Part shown: one piece after another, positions 34,198 through 42,744 of the stretch
Numbering within the stretch: the stretch's first letter is position 1
Layout: each line of letters begins with the position of its first letter
Notes under the pieces: model-generated
Told to the model about the DNA's origin: nothing
The model's input: the letters and a program-made list of their open reading frames with translations, nothing else
Database searches by the model: none
Made by a program: the position numbers and the translations under genes
DNA from: Chryseobacterium bernardetii
Lineage (GTDB): Bacteria; Bacteroidota; Bacteroidia; Flavobacteriales; Weeksellaceae
DNA: 64,000 bases
Reading direction: 5' to 3'
NCBI RefSeq assembly: GCF_003815975.1
Contig: NZ_CP033932.1
Location: 2,957,501-3,021,500, forward strand

Positions 34198-35076
34198 ATG
34201 AAAATTGTAGTACTTCTTTTATCCTTTATATGTATGTCTGGCTGCGGAAAGTCTGACAAGTTAAATCAAACATCTAATAAACTAAATCAAACATCTATAC
34301 AGATGAAAAAGAAAACATATTATTTATATTACACCTTACGTGGAAATTATGAAGTTTTTTGCAACGGGATTTCTTTATCCGAATATACAGATCAGGATGG
34401 TGCTGCTACTGCATCAGAATATTTGAATCCACTAATCTCAGGTAAGGGAATACAGACTGTCAGTATAAAAATAAATAGTTCTGATGGTAATGTTTTGTCT
34501 CCGGAATATTTAAAAGGAGTAAAGATATCTCTTTATTTTAGTGAAAATGGAGATGAAGGAGATTTGGTATTAGTGAAGGATTTTACCTTGAAACCTTATA
34601 ATGAAAACCAGTCAATGGTATTTGAAACATGGTCATTCAACGCAGATGTAGATTATGAAAATGAAAATCCATTACATTCGGCAAGTGACTTGGCAAAAGA
34701 AGATATTCACAAATTGAGTGAAGATGTATTGAATAAATACAACGAAGTTTTATCTATTATTAATTCAGGTGATGCCAATAAATACAGTGAAATATATAAG
34801 GATTCTTTCAAAAGAGAAACTACTTCCATGTATCTGGATGCTAATGAGACTCAAAAATATATAAATAACTTAAAAAGTAGGGTAATTGCAAGTAAGGGCT
34901 TTATGAAACCTATTGAAGGATATAAAATTAATATTAATCCTAATAATAAAATTGTAGAATTAACATCCAGTAAAGGTAAGCCGGTACTTTATTCAATTGA
35001 TGATAAGAGAAAAATTAAATTTTTCAGCTTACAGCTTTATCGTTCCTCAAAAACAGGAAAACTGGAAGTGTATTAA
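34198..35076 (+). CDS. Lipoprotein, candidate immunity factor
   Basis: This is a 292-residue lipoprotein. The signal sequence ends in the lipobox SGC (Cys16). A linker follows with the nine-residue-type duplication KLNQTSNKLNQTS. The body has a strand-rich domain (~35-150) and a helical second domain (DLAKEDIHKLSEDVLNKYN, with a DUF-like fold I cannot name). It is 2 bases after the effector candidate and 3 bases before the first DUF3592 gene, so surely co-transcribed. A periplasm-facing lipoprotein is the expected site for immunity to a membrane- or wall-attacking toxin. The role is inference. Confidence 0.7.
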   Translation: MKIVVLLLSFICMSGCGKSDKLNQTSNKLNQTSIQMKKKTYYLYYTLRGNYEVFCNGISLSEYTDQDGAATASEYLNPLISGKGIQTVSIKINSSDGNVLSPEYLKGVKISLYFSENGDEGDLVLVKDFTLKPYNENQSMVFETWSFNADVDYENENPLHSASDLAKEDIHKLSEDVLNKYNEVLSIINSGDANKYSEIYKDSFKRETTSMYLDANETQKYINNLKSRVIASKGFMKPIEGYKININPNNKIVELTSSKGKPVLYSIDDKRKIKFFSLQLYRSSKTGKLEVY

Positions 35077-35079
35077 ACC

Positions 35080-35541
35080 ATGAAAAATAATAGCTTCTGG
35101 GTAAGTTTCTTCTCCCTTGTATTGATGCTTTTGTTTCTTGGCTTTGGAGGAAAAGGTCTTTATTACAGCATAGGTAGATTTTATAAACATGCCAGTTTGG
35201 TATTGAATGGGTCAAAAACAGAAGGACATATTACAAGCTATACAGAAAGCAAAAAACAAGAGAAGAATAAATATACAAGATTCTATTCTCCTGTCATTAG
35301 CTATTATGACACAGCCAACAGGTCTTATACACTGTACGCCGATTATAGCAGTAACAGTAAAGAATGGTCAAATGAAGTAACCATCTACTATGATAAAGAT
35401 ATTCCTTCAAAAGCCATTCGGGGTGGATTTTGGTATTTATGGTTTTCTCCATTTGTCGTATTATGTCTGTCTTTGATTCCGTTTGGCTTGGGATTATATC
35501 TGTTTAAATATAATATCAGACTGATGATGGGTAAGAAATAA
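35080..35541 (+). CDS. DUF3592 membrane protein, first copy
   Basis: This is a 153-residue protein with membrane spans at ~7-29 and ~122-146. Between them is a strand-rich loop (GHITSYTESKK, FYSPVISYYDTANRS, YADYSSNSKEWSNEVTIYYDKDIPSKAIRGGF). The pattern of a loop strand, then VTIYYD, then K-A--GGF before the second span is characteristic of DUF3592. It is a paralog of the next gene. Immunity to the upstream candidate toxin is a plausible role, because cognate immunity proteins of membrane-active toxins are often membrane proteins in tandem copies. The role is not proven. Confidence 0.75.
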   Translation: MKNNSFWVSFFSLVLMLLFLGFGGKGLYYSIGRFYKHASLVLNGSKTEGHITSYTESKKQEKNKYTRFYSPVISYYDTANRSYTLYADYSSNSKEWSNEVTIYYDKDIPSKAIRGGFWYLWFSPFVVLCLSLIPFGLGLYLFKYNIRLMMGKK

Positions 35542-35557
35542 TAAGTTATGTTATAGC

Positions 35558-36049
35558 ATGGGAAACAATAAGAGTTCAGGTTTTTTTATTACCGTATTTT
35601 TCATTTCTTTTATCTTTATCCTTATTACCTTGGGGACTGGGGGAATATTTTACAGTGTGCAGAAATTAGGGAAAAACTTTAATTTGATTGTTTTCGGAAA
35701 CAGAACAAAGGGTAAAATCATAGGGTATGAAGGAAGTTATTCCACTAATAGCAAAGGCGGTTCCACAAAAATGCATTCACCGCTCATACAATACAAGGAT
35801 AATAGAGGAATTGTAAGAGAATATCATTCCGATTACAGCAGCAGTAGTCAGGAAAATGATGATGAGGTAACCATGTATTACAGCGCTGAAAAGCCGCAAA
35901 AAGCAACAAGAGGAGGCTTTCTAAATCTCTTTTTCTGGCCTTTTTTAATATTGGGGATCTCAGTATTAATTTTATCTGTAGGTTGTTATTTAGGACAACC
36001 GGTATTCGTTGCAATAAAAAAGTTCGTGAAGAAAATTTTTAAATTATAG
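35558..36049 (+). CDS. DUF3592 membrane protein, second copy
   Basis: This is a 163-residue paralog of the preceding gene: spans at ~9-32 and ~122-146 with a similar loop (MHSPLIQYKDNRG, YHSDYSSSSQENDDEVTMYYSAEKPQKATRGGF). The copies share the loop framework but differ clearly in sequence, so this is a diverged duplication, as seen in immunity gene arrays. A basic tail (KKFVKKIFKL) ends the protein. It is the last gene of the run. The MFS gene follows in the opposite direction. Confidence 0.75.
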   Translation: MGNNKSSGFFITVFFISFIFILITLGTGGIFYSVQKLGKNFNLIVFGNRTKGKIIGYEGSYSTNSKGGSTKMHSPLIQYKDNRGIVREYHSDYSSSSQENDDEVTMYYSAEKPQKATRGGFLNLFFWPFLILGISVLILSVGCYLGQPVFVAIKKFVKKIFKL

Positions 36050-36069
36050 TTATTATTAACCGTTAGCTT

Positions 36070-36144
36070 ATGTTTTATAAATTCTATGCAGAAGACCATT
36101 TTTTAATCCTTGAAAATCCTTTCCTTAAAGAAAATAACCTTTAG
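36070..36144 (+). pseudogene. Possible short reading frame or gene remnant
   Basis: ATG 36070 opens a 24-residue frame (starts MFYKFYAEDHF) with protein-like composition, ending at TAG 36142. It lies directly after the second DUF3592 gene and might be the remnant of a further module. A chance frame is as likely. Confidence 0.15.
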
Positions 36145-36199
36145 CTTTATTGATATATGGCGATTTCCAGTCAATTTCATATATTTTGAAAAAGAAAAA

Positions 36200-36220
36200 A
36201 CCGTTTATAACTTAAACGGT
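36200..36220. terminator. Hairpin at the convergent ends of the cluster and the MFS gene
   Basis: ACCGTTT and AAACGGT arms with a short loop. The minus-strand side is followed by a long T run, so it mainly serves the MFS gene, whose stop codon it overlaps. Confidence 0.75.
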
Positions 36221-37360
36221 CTTTTCTTTGTCTTGGAAAATCAACAAAGTAAGAATTCCAATTCCTGAAAATATGAGGCATGAAATCCCCAGGTTCTGAA
36301 TAAAGCCTATACTTACCAGCCCGCTTCCTATCAGCACATAATAAATGAGTCCCAGCAAAGCTCCGGCGCTTCCGGTTTCGTTTTTATAATGGATTAATGC
36401 GGTGCTCAGAATATTTGGGATAGCCATACTGAATGCCATCACAATAAAGAAGTAAGGAATCAGAAAATAAATTCCATATCCGGTTAAGAACCAAACTAAA
36501 AAAGAAGCGGCAAATGAACCTATCACACTTGCGGTTATTAAAACCTTAGGAGCAATATTTCTTAAAAGGAGATATCTGTTCAGCTTTGCCCCTATAAAGG
36601 TTCCGGCAGCCAATATAATACTGCTGTATCCAAAAATATAAGATGAATACTGCTGTTCTTTAAAAATAAAAGGCGCCAGCGAATAATAAGAAAACAGCAA
36701 AACATTAAAGCTCATAACCAATAAACAGCATCTGATGATTTCACGGTCTCTGAGCATCCGATTCAATAAACCCGACAGTACCTGAAAATTGATCTCTTTT
36801 CCGGAATGGTACGTCTCAGAAATATTTTTTCTGGAAAGAACGTAAAATAGAACTGCTACCAGATATAAAGTAATAAAAACCCCTTGATGACCAGCTAAAG
36901 CAGCCAGTACCGAACCCGTGGTCATTCCTATAATCGGACTGATGGACAAGCCAATCCCAATCCATGAAAATACTTTGTTGATATGGTCTTTATCATAAGT
37001 ATCCCGTAAAATGGTTTGGGTAACGATGGAGCCTACAGCAATTCCAAAAGCTGAAATAACTCTGGCCGCCAGTAAAATCATAAAATCAGAAGCAAAAATG
37101 GCAGCAAAAGTTCCAATTCCATAAGTAATCAGTCCGTATTCCAACGATTTTTTTCTGCCGATTCTGTCACATTGAACACCCCAAAATGCAACTCCCAAAG
37201 CAAAAGCAATAAAATACAGACTTATTGTTAAGGTTGTAGATTCTTCATTCACACCAAACGTTTCCTGAACCATTGGCAAAACCGGGCTGTAAATGGTTTC
37301 TACAAACTGAGGAAGCATGACAAGGAGCGTCAGTAGCCAAAGCGGATTTGTCTTTTTCAT
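36212..37360 (-). CDS. MFS efflux transporter (Bcr/CflA type)
   Basis: This is a 382-residue protein with twelve hydrophobic spans. It shows the early motif YSPVLPMVQETFGV, the loop 2-3 motif GVQCDRIGRKKSLEYG, and an ARVISAFGIAVGSIVTQTILRD segment typical of drug-resistance or Bcr/CflA exporters. It should export small toxic molecules by proton antiport. The substrate is unknown. A divergent AraC-type regulator starts 74 bases away and is the obvious candidate for control. Confidence 0.92.
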   Translation of the reverse strand: MKKTNPLWLLTLLVMLPQFVETIYSPVLPMVQETFGVNEESTTLTISLYFIAFALGVAFWGVQCDRIGRKKSLEYGLITYGIGTFAAIFASDFMILLAARVISAFGIAVGSIVTQTILRDTYDKDHINKVFSWIGIGLSISPIIGMTTGSVLAALAGHQGVFITLYLVAVLFYVLSRKNISETYHSGKEINFQVLSGLLNRMLRDREIIRCCLLVMSFNVLLFSYYSLAPFIFKEQQYSSYIFGYSSIILAAGTFIGAKLNRYLLLRNIAPKVLITASVIGSFAASFLVWFLTGYGIYFLIPYFFIVMAFSMAIPNILSTALIHYKNETGSAGALLGLIYYVLIGSGLVSIGFIQNLGISCLIFSGIGILTLLIFQDKEKTV

Positions 37361-37434
37361 TTTTTATGCAAAGTTTTGAAAAATTACATGTATATTTATA
37401 ATGGTATAAAAACAAAAAATATCAAAAATAGGAC

Positions 37435-38217
37435 ATGGCTGTGCTAGAACAGAATGAGGAATTTGATGCAGATGCTCTCAAAGAAAAAGTGATCGGAATT
37501 GCTTCTGATATGGTGATGCACGACTCCGGATTTCACGACCATAAAACCAAGGCACAGTTGCTTTATGCCCCTTCAGGCTGTATGACGGTGACGACTTCTA
37601 ACCGGCAGTTTGTATTGCCGCCATTCAGAATGCTATGGATTCCGGCTAATGAAATTCACCGGGTCAATTTCCGGAATGTTGTGGCATACAGATCGGTTTA
37701 TTTTGACAGTAAATATGCTGAAAAATATATAAGTTCAAGCCTTAAGGTTCTACATGTGAATTCTCTGTTAAAAGAAATTATTGAAAGAATCTGCTTTTGG
37801 GAATGGTTGCCTTTGCATCCTGCCCAGAAAAATATTTTAAAGGTATTCTGGGACGAAATAGGGAAGGCTCCTGAAGAAAAGTTGGAGCTTAAAATGCCTG
37901 TTGACAGGCGTCTTAAGAGAATAGTAGAAGAATGGACAATGCGTTCTTCCATGCCGCCCATGCTGAAAAATTTAGCAGAAGAAACCGGAGCAGTAGAAAA
38001 AACAATCACCCGAATTTTTAAAAGAGAAACCAATCTTTCTTATCAGGAATGGAGGCAGCAATGGCGCCTTCAGCGTTCTATAGAACTTTTAGTGGATGGC
38101 AGTTCAATAGGAGAGGTTTCCCATTGTTTAGACTTCTCCTCAGACAGTGCCTTTATTGAATTCTTTAAAAAACATACCGGATCCACTCCATTACAGTATC
38201 TCATAAAAAACGAGTAA
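37435..38217 (+). CDS. AraC-family regulator, divergent to MFS gene
   Basis: This is a 260-residue protein. The N-terminal half has a cupin-like segment (TKAQLLYAPSGCMTVTT, FRMLWIPANEIHRVNF). The C-terminal half is an AraC-type double helix-turn-helix (LKNLAEETGAVEKTITRIFKRE, then SIGEVSHCLDFSSDSAFIEFF with KKHTGSTPLQYL). The HRV/PAxxHR pattern suggests a small-ligand sensor. Its head-to-head arrangement with the MFS exporter makes it a likely regulator of that exporter. Confidence 0.92.
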   Translation: MAVLEQNEEFDADALKEKVIGIASDMVMHDSGFHDHKTKAQLLYAPSGCMTVTTSNRQFVLPPFRMLWIPANEIHRVNFRNVVAYRSVYFDSKYAEKYISSSLKVLHVNSLLKEIIERICFWEWLPLHPAQKNILKVFWDEIGKAPEEKLELKMPVDRRLKRIVEEWTMRSSMPPMLKNLAEETGAVEKTITRIFKRETNLSYQEWRQQWRLQRSIELLVDGSSIGEVSHCLDFSSDSAFIEFFKKHTGSTPLQYLIKNE

Positions 38218-38532
38218 TTCTTCCATCTGTCTTAATACTCCAGCTGAAAGGCTAAATATTCCCCTTCCCCGGAATGGTGGCAATTCTCTTGATTTTTGAG
38301 GATTAATTTATAAAGTAACCTCATTTGAACCATTAAGAAACTTTATGAGGAAAGAAAAGTCAAGGAAAACCAAAGATTTTATATGTAGCAAAGTTTAACA
38401 TATTATTCTTATGAATGTTTCAAATAAAATAACCTTAGTATTAAATTGTCTTTCAATCTATTTCTTGCCCTATGCAAAGTCTGTTGGTATTTAATTTACA
38501 TAAAATTGTATAACCAAACTAAAATAGATACC
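38218..38532. other. 315-base gap without a supported gene
   Basis: An AT-rich spacer between the AraC gene and the SRPBCC gene. The frame of the next gene is open from 38446, but its N-terminus there looks unlike a protein. I see no promoter match, RNA or repeat. Confidence 0.5.
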
Positions 38533-38976
38533 ATGGACAATTATACCAATACAATAGAAGTAAAAGCCACTGCAGAAAAGGTGTTCAACGCCTTATCCCA
38601 TAAGATTTCCCTCTGGTGGTCAGAAATGTTTGAAGGATCTTCAGCTCAAACTGAAGATGTATTTACAATACGATTCGGAGCTGATATTCACAAAACAATG
38701 CGGGTGAAAGAAGCAATTCCTGATACGAAAATGATCTGGCATGTGGAAGACTCTTTAATTGCTCTTCCTGAATTAAAGAACCAGAAAGAATGGATTGGAA
38801 CAACCATTGTTTGGGAAATAGAACAAAACGGAGAAAATGCTAAGATAAAAATTACCCATCTTGGCCTAAGCCCGGATATTGAATGCTATGATATCTGTTC
38901 CAATGGCTGGGTGCAATTTCTTGGCAGCCTGAAGCTTTTCCTGGAAACCGGGAAAGGAACTCCATACAGAGAATAG
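38533..38976 (+). CDS. SRPBCC-fold protein (AHSA1-like)
   Basis: This is a 147-residue protein of the START/Bet v1 (SRPBCC) fold with a deep hydrophobic pocket. Typical features are an opening strand-helix ITVEAT-like pattern (NTIEVKATAEKVFNAL), a WWS segment (KISLWWSEMF), and the closing helix (CYDICSNGWVQFLGSLKLFLETGKG) close to AHSA1-type proteins. The ligand is unknown. I start at ATG 38533 (MDNYTNTIEVKA), because the longer frame from 38446 adds 29 residues not typical of the fold. Confidence 0.85.
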   Translation: MDNYTNTIEVKATAEKVFNALSHKISLWWSEMFEGSSAQTEDVFTIRFGADIHKTMRVKEAIPDTKMIWHVEDSLIALPELKNQKEWIGTTIVWEIEQNGENAKIKITHLGLSPDIECYDICSNGWVQFLGSLKLFLETGKGTPYRE

Positions 38977-39191
38977 CATACTTTAAATTCTTCGGAATAT
39001 AGAATGAACCGTTAATGTCAGATATAAATGGAATTTAGTTACTTAGTAGTTGGGAGCATTAAAAAAATCACTGTTTGAGAATGATTTCTATTTGAATCGA
39101 AGCAGAATCGGATAATCCATGTAAGTTTGGAAATTTTTTAGCGGATAATTCCAGTCTTCAACTTCAATCAAGAACATGATCAATTACCCAT

Positions 39192-39229
39192 AAAAAAGGA
39201 AGCTGTTTACTCGTAAACAGCTTCCTTTT
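39192..39229 (-). terminator. Terminator after rplS
   Basis: GGAAGCTGTTTAC and GTAAACAGCTTCC are perfect 13-base arms with a 2-base loop. T runs follow on the minus strand. Confidence 0.9.
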
Positions 39230-39248
39230 GCATTTATTGTTGTCTGAA

Positions 39249-39605
39249 TTATTTCTTCTTGTAAGCAGCGTCTTTAATTCTCGCTTTTTTACCTCTAAGA
39301 TCTCTAAAGTAGTAGATTCTAGCTCTTCTAACTCTACCTCTTCTGTCAACTTCAATTTTCTGAAGTGCAGGCATGTTGATAGGGAATACTCTTTCTACAC
39401 CTACATCACCAGACATTTTTCTGATTGTGAAAGTTTTAGTAGAACCAGTACCTCTTAATTGGATAACTGTTCCTTTGAAGAACTGAGTTCTGGTCTTTTG
39501 TCCTTCTTTAATTTCGTAATACACAGTAATGGTATCACCTGCTTTGAATTCAGGGAATTCTTTTTTCGCAATGTACTTGTCTTGTACGTACTTTAATAAA
39601 TCCAT
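39249..39605 (-). CDS. rplS: 50S ribosomal protein L19
   Basis: L19 lies at the 30S-50S interface and forms inter-subunit bridges. The 118-residue protein has FKAGDTITVYYEIKEG, KTRTQFFKGTVIQLRG, GVERVFPINMPALQKIEV and the basic C-terminus (RRARIYYFRDLRGKKARIKD) typical of the family. Codon use is biased like rpsA. It stands alone with a strong terminator and a promoter box ~70 bases upstream. Confidence 0.98.
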   Translation of the reverse strand: MDLLKYVQDKYIAKKEFPEFKAGDTITVYYEIKEGQKTRTQFFKGTVIQLRGTGSTKTFTIRKMSGDVGVERVFPINMPALQKIEVDRRGRVRRARIYYFRDLRGKKARIKDAAYKKK

Positions 39606-39674
39606 TATTAATAAAATAAAATGTTAAAGCTAAGCAACTTACACGTTTATCGTCAGAGGTTGAATAACAGGTTG

Positions 39675-39682
39675 CAAATGTA
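39675..39682 (-). promoter_or_regulatory. rplS -7 box TACATTTG
   Basis: Exact TAnnTTTG on the minus strand with a TTG 21 bases upstream (39704-39706), 70 bases before the start codon. Confidence 0.6.
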
Positions 39683-39806
39683 CAAAATAGTTTTTGAATA
39701 CACCAAATATTTAAGATGTAAAAAACTATAATTTTTTCATTCAGATTTCATCAAAAAATTAACACATTCTTTAAGATTCCATCAGACAGAGTTTATATGG
39801 GACTTC

Positions 39807-39814
39807 TACTTTTG
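39807..39814 (+). promoter_or_regulatory. -7 box TACTTTTG for the phosphoesterase gene
   Basis: Exact TAnnTTTG match, leaving a leader of roughly 80 bases before ATG 39899. Confidence 0.5.
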
Positions 39815-39898
39815 CCCGAAATAAAAACTAGAGTATTGATTTTTTAAATTATTGATTCACAAATAAAAACTCTAGATCTCAATTTAAATTAAGCGATT

Positions 39899-42646
39899 AT
39901 GAAACACTATTTCTTCTTTTTCTTTTTCGCGGTCCAGATGACATTCGGGCAGGTTTTGTTCCCATATCTGCAAAATCCCACTCCGAATTCCATGATCGTC
40001 AATTGGAAGACTGCTTCCGATAACGAAACCACCGTGATTTACGGGGATTCCCCAACAAACCTGAATGTTACGGTAACTGGTACTACCAACATTTTTTCAG
40101 ATACAGGCTACAACAATAATTACTATTATCACACAGCCAAAATTGCTAATCTGCAGCCAAACACCAAGTATTATTACAAAATTAAAACCGGAACTAATGA
40201 ATCTGCGGTGTATAATTTCAGGACTCTTCCTTTACCAGGGCAGCCTGTAACAGCTAATGGAAAGATTCGTTTCCTGATTATGGGAGATAACCAGATTAAG
40301 GCAGAGCCAAGGTATGACAGTCTTACATTAAATGCTTTTAAAAAATTAAAAGAAAAGTTCGGTGCCAATTCAGATCCATCCGATAATATTGCCCTTACTT
40401 TCATGGTAGGAGACCAGGTGGATGTAGGAACATTGGATCACTATGAGAATGTTCATTTTAAAAAGAATATCAAGTTGTCACCTTATCTGCCTATTCAGAC
40501 CACTGTAGGAAACCATGAAACGTATGGAACTTTAGGAATGAATTCTTACTATGCTCATTTCTATATTGATGAGATCAGATATAAAGGAATTTCTTCAGGA
40601 AACGAGAATTACTATGCCCAACAGGCAGGGAACGTATTGTTTATAAGCTTAAGTTCTGAACATACGGGTTCTGCACAGCAAATATGGCTTCAGCAGATTT
40701 TAAATGAAGCGAATAATGATCCTACAGTAGACTGGATTATCTCATTAAGCCATAGACCTTATCAGGCAGAACAATACGTAGGGGATATTTCAACATGGGT
40801 AAGAAACAATGCGGTTCCACTTTTGGTAACATCTGACAAATATCTGATGCATGTTGGAGCACACCATCACTTGTATCACAGAGGACAGCTAAAGAACAGT
40901 CCTAATTATCAGATCATTTCTGGAGGAACGGCTTGGGATCAGTATTGGGGAATGTCTACTGAACAGGACTTTGATGATGTTCAGAAAACATTAACGGACT
41001 GGACTTATCAGATTGTTGAGGTAGATATCCCAACCGGAAAAGTAGATATAGAATGTTACTCAATAGGTGGAAAGTATACCAAGAAAAATAATGAACTCAT
41101 AGATTCATTCCACAGGTATAAAAATCAGCCAAAACCAGCAAAACCATCCATCACCAATATATTTTCCGGACCAATTACATTACCTTTAACATTGAACGGA
41201 AGCGCTTTCTCATCATCTAACGGTGAACTTTTAAACACCACCCAGTTCTTAATCAGTAAAGCTGGAGACTTCTCTGTAATTGAAAAAGAATTTTACCGTG
41301 ATTTTGAAAACTGGTTCGGAAAAGACGGAAACGGAAACCCGGATAAAACTAAGAACTTAAATGACGGAGTAGATATTACAAAAGCAACTTTAGCAGCGAA
41401 TTCAATTCCAAACGGTACTTATTACGTAAAAACCCGTTACAGAGACAGAAACCTTGAGTGGAGCGACTGGAGTGATGTAAAACAGTTTGAAATTACCGGA
41501 AGTGTGGTTTCAAATCCTACCTTTACTTTAGATAAGACAGAATATGCTCAAAACGAACCTATTGTGGCTACTTTTACCGGCGGTCCTGGAAATCAGCAGG
41601 ATTGGGTAGGAATTTATAAAAAAGGGCAGACTCCGGGAGGAGGGGCAACTGCACAGACTTATGTTTACACTAACGGACAAACAGCAGGCACAGCTACTTT
41701 CAATAATGGTTTACCTAATAAAGGGCAATATTTTGCAGGATTCTTTGCTAATAACGGATATACAGATATTACTTCAAGAAAAAGCTTTTATGTAGGTCCG
41801 AAAGTACAATTGCAGGCAACTGCAGATACATATCCGGTAGGCGGAACTGTAACCATTAACTTTACGAATGCTCCAGGTTTACAAAAAGACTGGATCGGAA
41901 TTTATAAAATGGGACAGACTCCGGGAACCACAGCATCCATAAAATGGAGTTATGTAACATCAGCATCCGGAACCCTTAATTTTACAGGGCTTCCAAAAGG
42001 ATATTATTATGCTCAGTATTTGCTTGAAGATGGTTATAATGGAATTGGAGATAAAGTGTTCTTTAAAGTAGGTGATATCGTTACCGAATTATGGATCAAC
42101 AAACCTGTATATTCATTGGGGGAAAATATTACTGCATCATGGACAGATTCTCCGGGAATTATTAAAGACTGGTTAGGAATTTATCCTCAGAATATTCAAA
42201 CCCCGGATGATAACTTTGTTTCCTATACTTATTTTGATGGGGTAACCCAGGGCAGCAAAACCGTTACAGGAAATGTAAACGGCGTACCAACCGCACCAGG
42301 TAATTATTATATGGTGATGTTTACCAACGATTCTTATACTGAAGTTTCAAACAGGGTACAGTTCCAGGTAACCTCAGGGTCTTTGGGAGTAGAAGAGGCA
42401 AAGAGTACAGAGAAAAATGTAATCCTGTATCCAAACCCTACAAAACCTGGTGAACCAACGTTCATTAAGAGTGATTATCCCATTGAGAAAATTGAATTGG
42501 TATCAGCAGCAGGAGAATTATTGTATGAATCAAAGAATATTCATAACCAGCGTTTTTCCTTAGTGAATGAAAACCTTCCGAAAGGAGTGTATTTTGTAAA
42601 AGTTCATGCAAGAAAGCTATTTACTTTGAAATTGATTATCCAGTAA
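39899..42646 (+). CDS. Secreted purple acid phosphatase-like metallophosphoesterase, T9SS type A
   Basis: This is a 915-residue secreted protein. After a signal peptide (~1-18), a fibronectin-like purple-acid-phosphatase N-domain spans ~20-110. The metallophosphoesterase domain (~125-340) has MGDNQ, VGDQVD, VGNHETYG, LSHRPYQ and VGAHHHLYH, the metal-ligand motifs. Three repeated ~95-residue modules follow (~545-830), each with a DWVGIY/DWIGIY/DWLGIY core. The C-terminus (SLGVEEA, VILYPNPTKPGEP, ending FTLKLIIQ) is a T9SS type A sorting domain. It probably releases phosphate from extracellular esters. The role of the repeated modules is unknown. Monocistronic. Confidence 0.92.
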   Translation: MKHYFFFFFFAVQMTFGQVLFPYLQNPTPNSMIVNWKTASDNETTVIYGDSPTNLNVTVTGTTNIFSDTGYNNNYYYHTAKIANLQPNTKYYYKIKTGTNESAVYNFRTLPLPGQPVTANGKIRFLIMGDNQIKAEPRYDSLTLNAFKKLKEKFGANSDPSDNIALTFMVGDQVDVGTLDHYENVHFKKNIKLSPYLPIQTTVGNHETYGTLGMNSYYAHFYIDEIRYKGISSGNENYYAQQAGNVLFISLSSEHTGSAQQIWLQQILNEANNDPTVDWIISLSHRPYQAEQYVGDISTWVRNNAVPLLVTSDKYLMHVGAHHHLYHRGQLKNSPNYQIISGGTAWDQYWGMSTEQDFDDVQKTLTDWTYQIVEVDIPTGKVDIECYSIGGKYTKKNNELIDSFHRYKNQPKPAKPSITNIFSGPITLPLTLNGSAFSSSNGELLNTTQFLISKAGDFSVIEKEFYRDFENWFGKDGNGNPDKTKNLNDGVDITKATLAANSIPNGTYYVKTRYRDRNLEWSDWSDVKQFEITGSVVSNPTFTLDKTEYAQNEPIVATFTGGPGNQQDWVGIYKKGQTPGGGATAQTYVYTNGQTAGTATFNNGLPNKGQYFAGFFANNGYTDITSRKSFYVGPKVQLQATADTYPVGGTVTINFTNAPGLQKDWIGIYKMGQTPGTTASIKWSYVTSASGTLNFTGLPKGYYYAQYLLEDGYNGIGDKVFFKVGDIVTELWINKPVYSLGENITASWTDSPGIIKDWLGIYPQNIQTPDDNFVSYTYFDGVTQGSKTVTGNVNGVPTAPGNYYMVMFTNDSYTEVSNRVQFQVTSGSLGVEEAKSTEKNVILYPNPTKPGEPTFIKSDYPIEKIELVSAAGELLYESKNIHNQRFSLVNENLPKGVYFVKVHARKLFTLKLIIQ

Positions 42647-42670
42647 TCAATCAACAACATAATAAAAATT

Positions 42671-42704
42671 AAACAGGCTGTCAGAAATGACAGCCTGTTT
42701 TTTT
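42671..42704 (+). terminator. Terminator after the phosphoesterase gene
   Basis: AAACAGGCTGTCA and TGACAGCCTGTTT pair perfectly across a 4-base loop, followed by a T run. Confidence 0.9.
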
Positions 42705-42744
42705 CTCGCAGATCATACAGATCACGCAGATTTTTCACAATTCA

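Noticed and set aside
36212..38217. The MFS exporter and AraC regulator as part of the effector module
   Set aside because: They lie beyond a hairpin, are divergent from each other and form an ordinary exporter-regulator pair.
39088..39177. 29-residue frame on the minus strand after rplS
   Set aside because: It lies after the rplS terminator, has no promoter and a stop codon just upstream. It may be a decayed C-terminus, but nothing supports expression.
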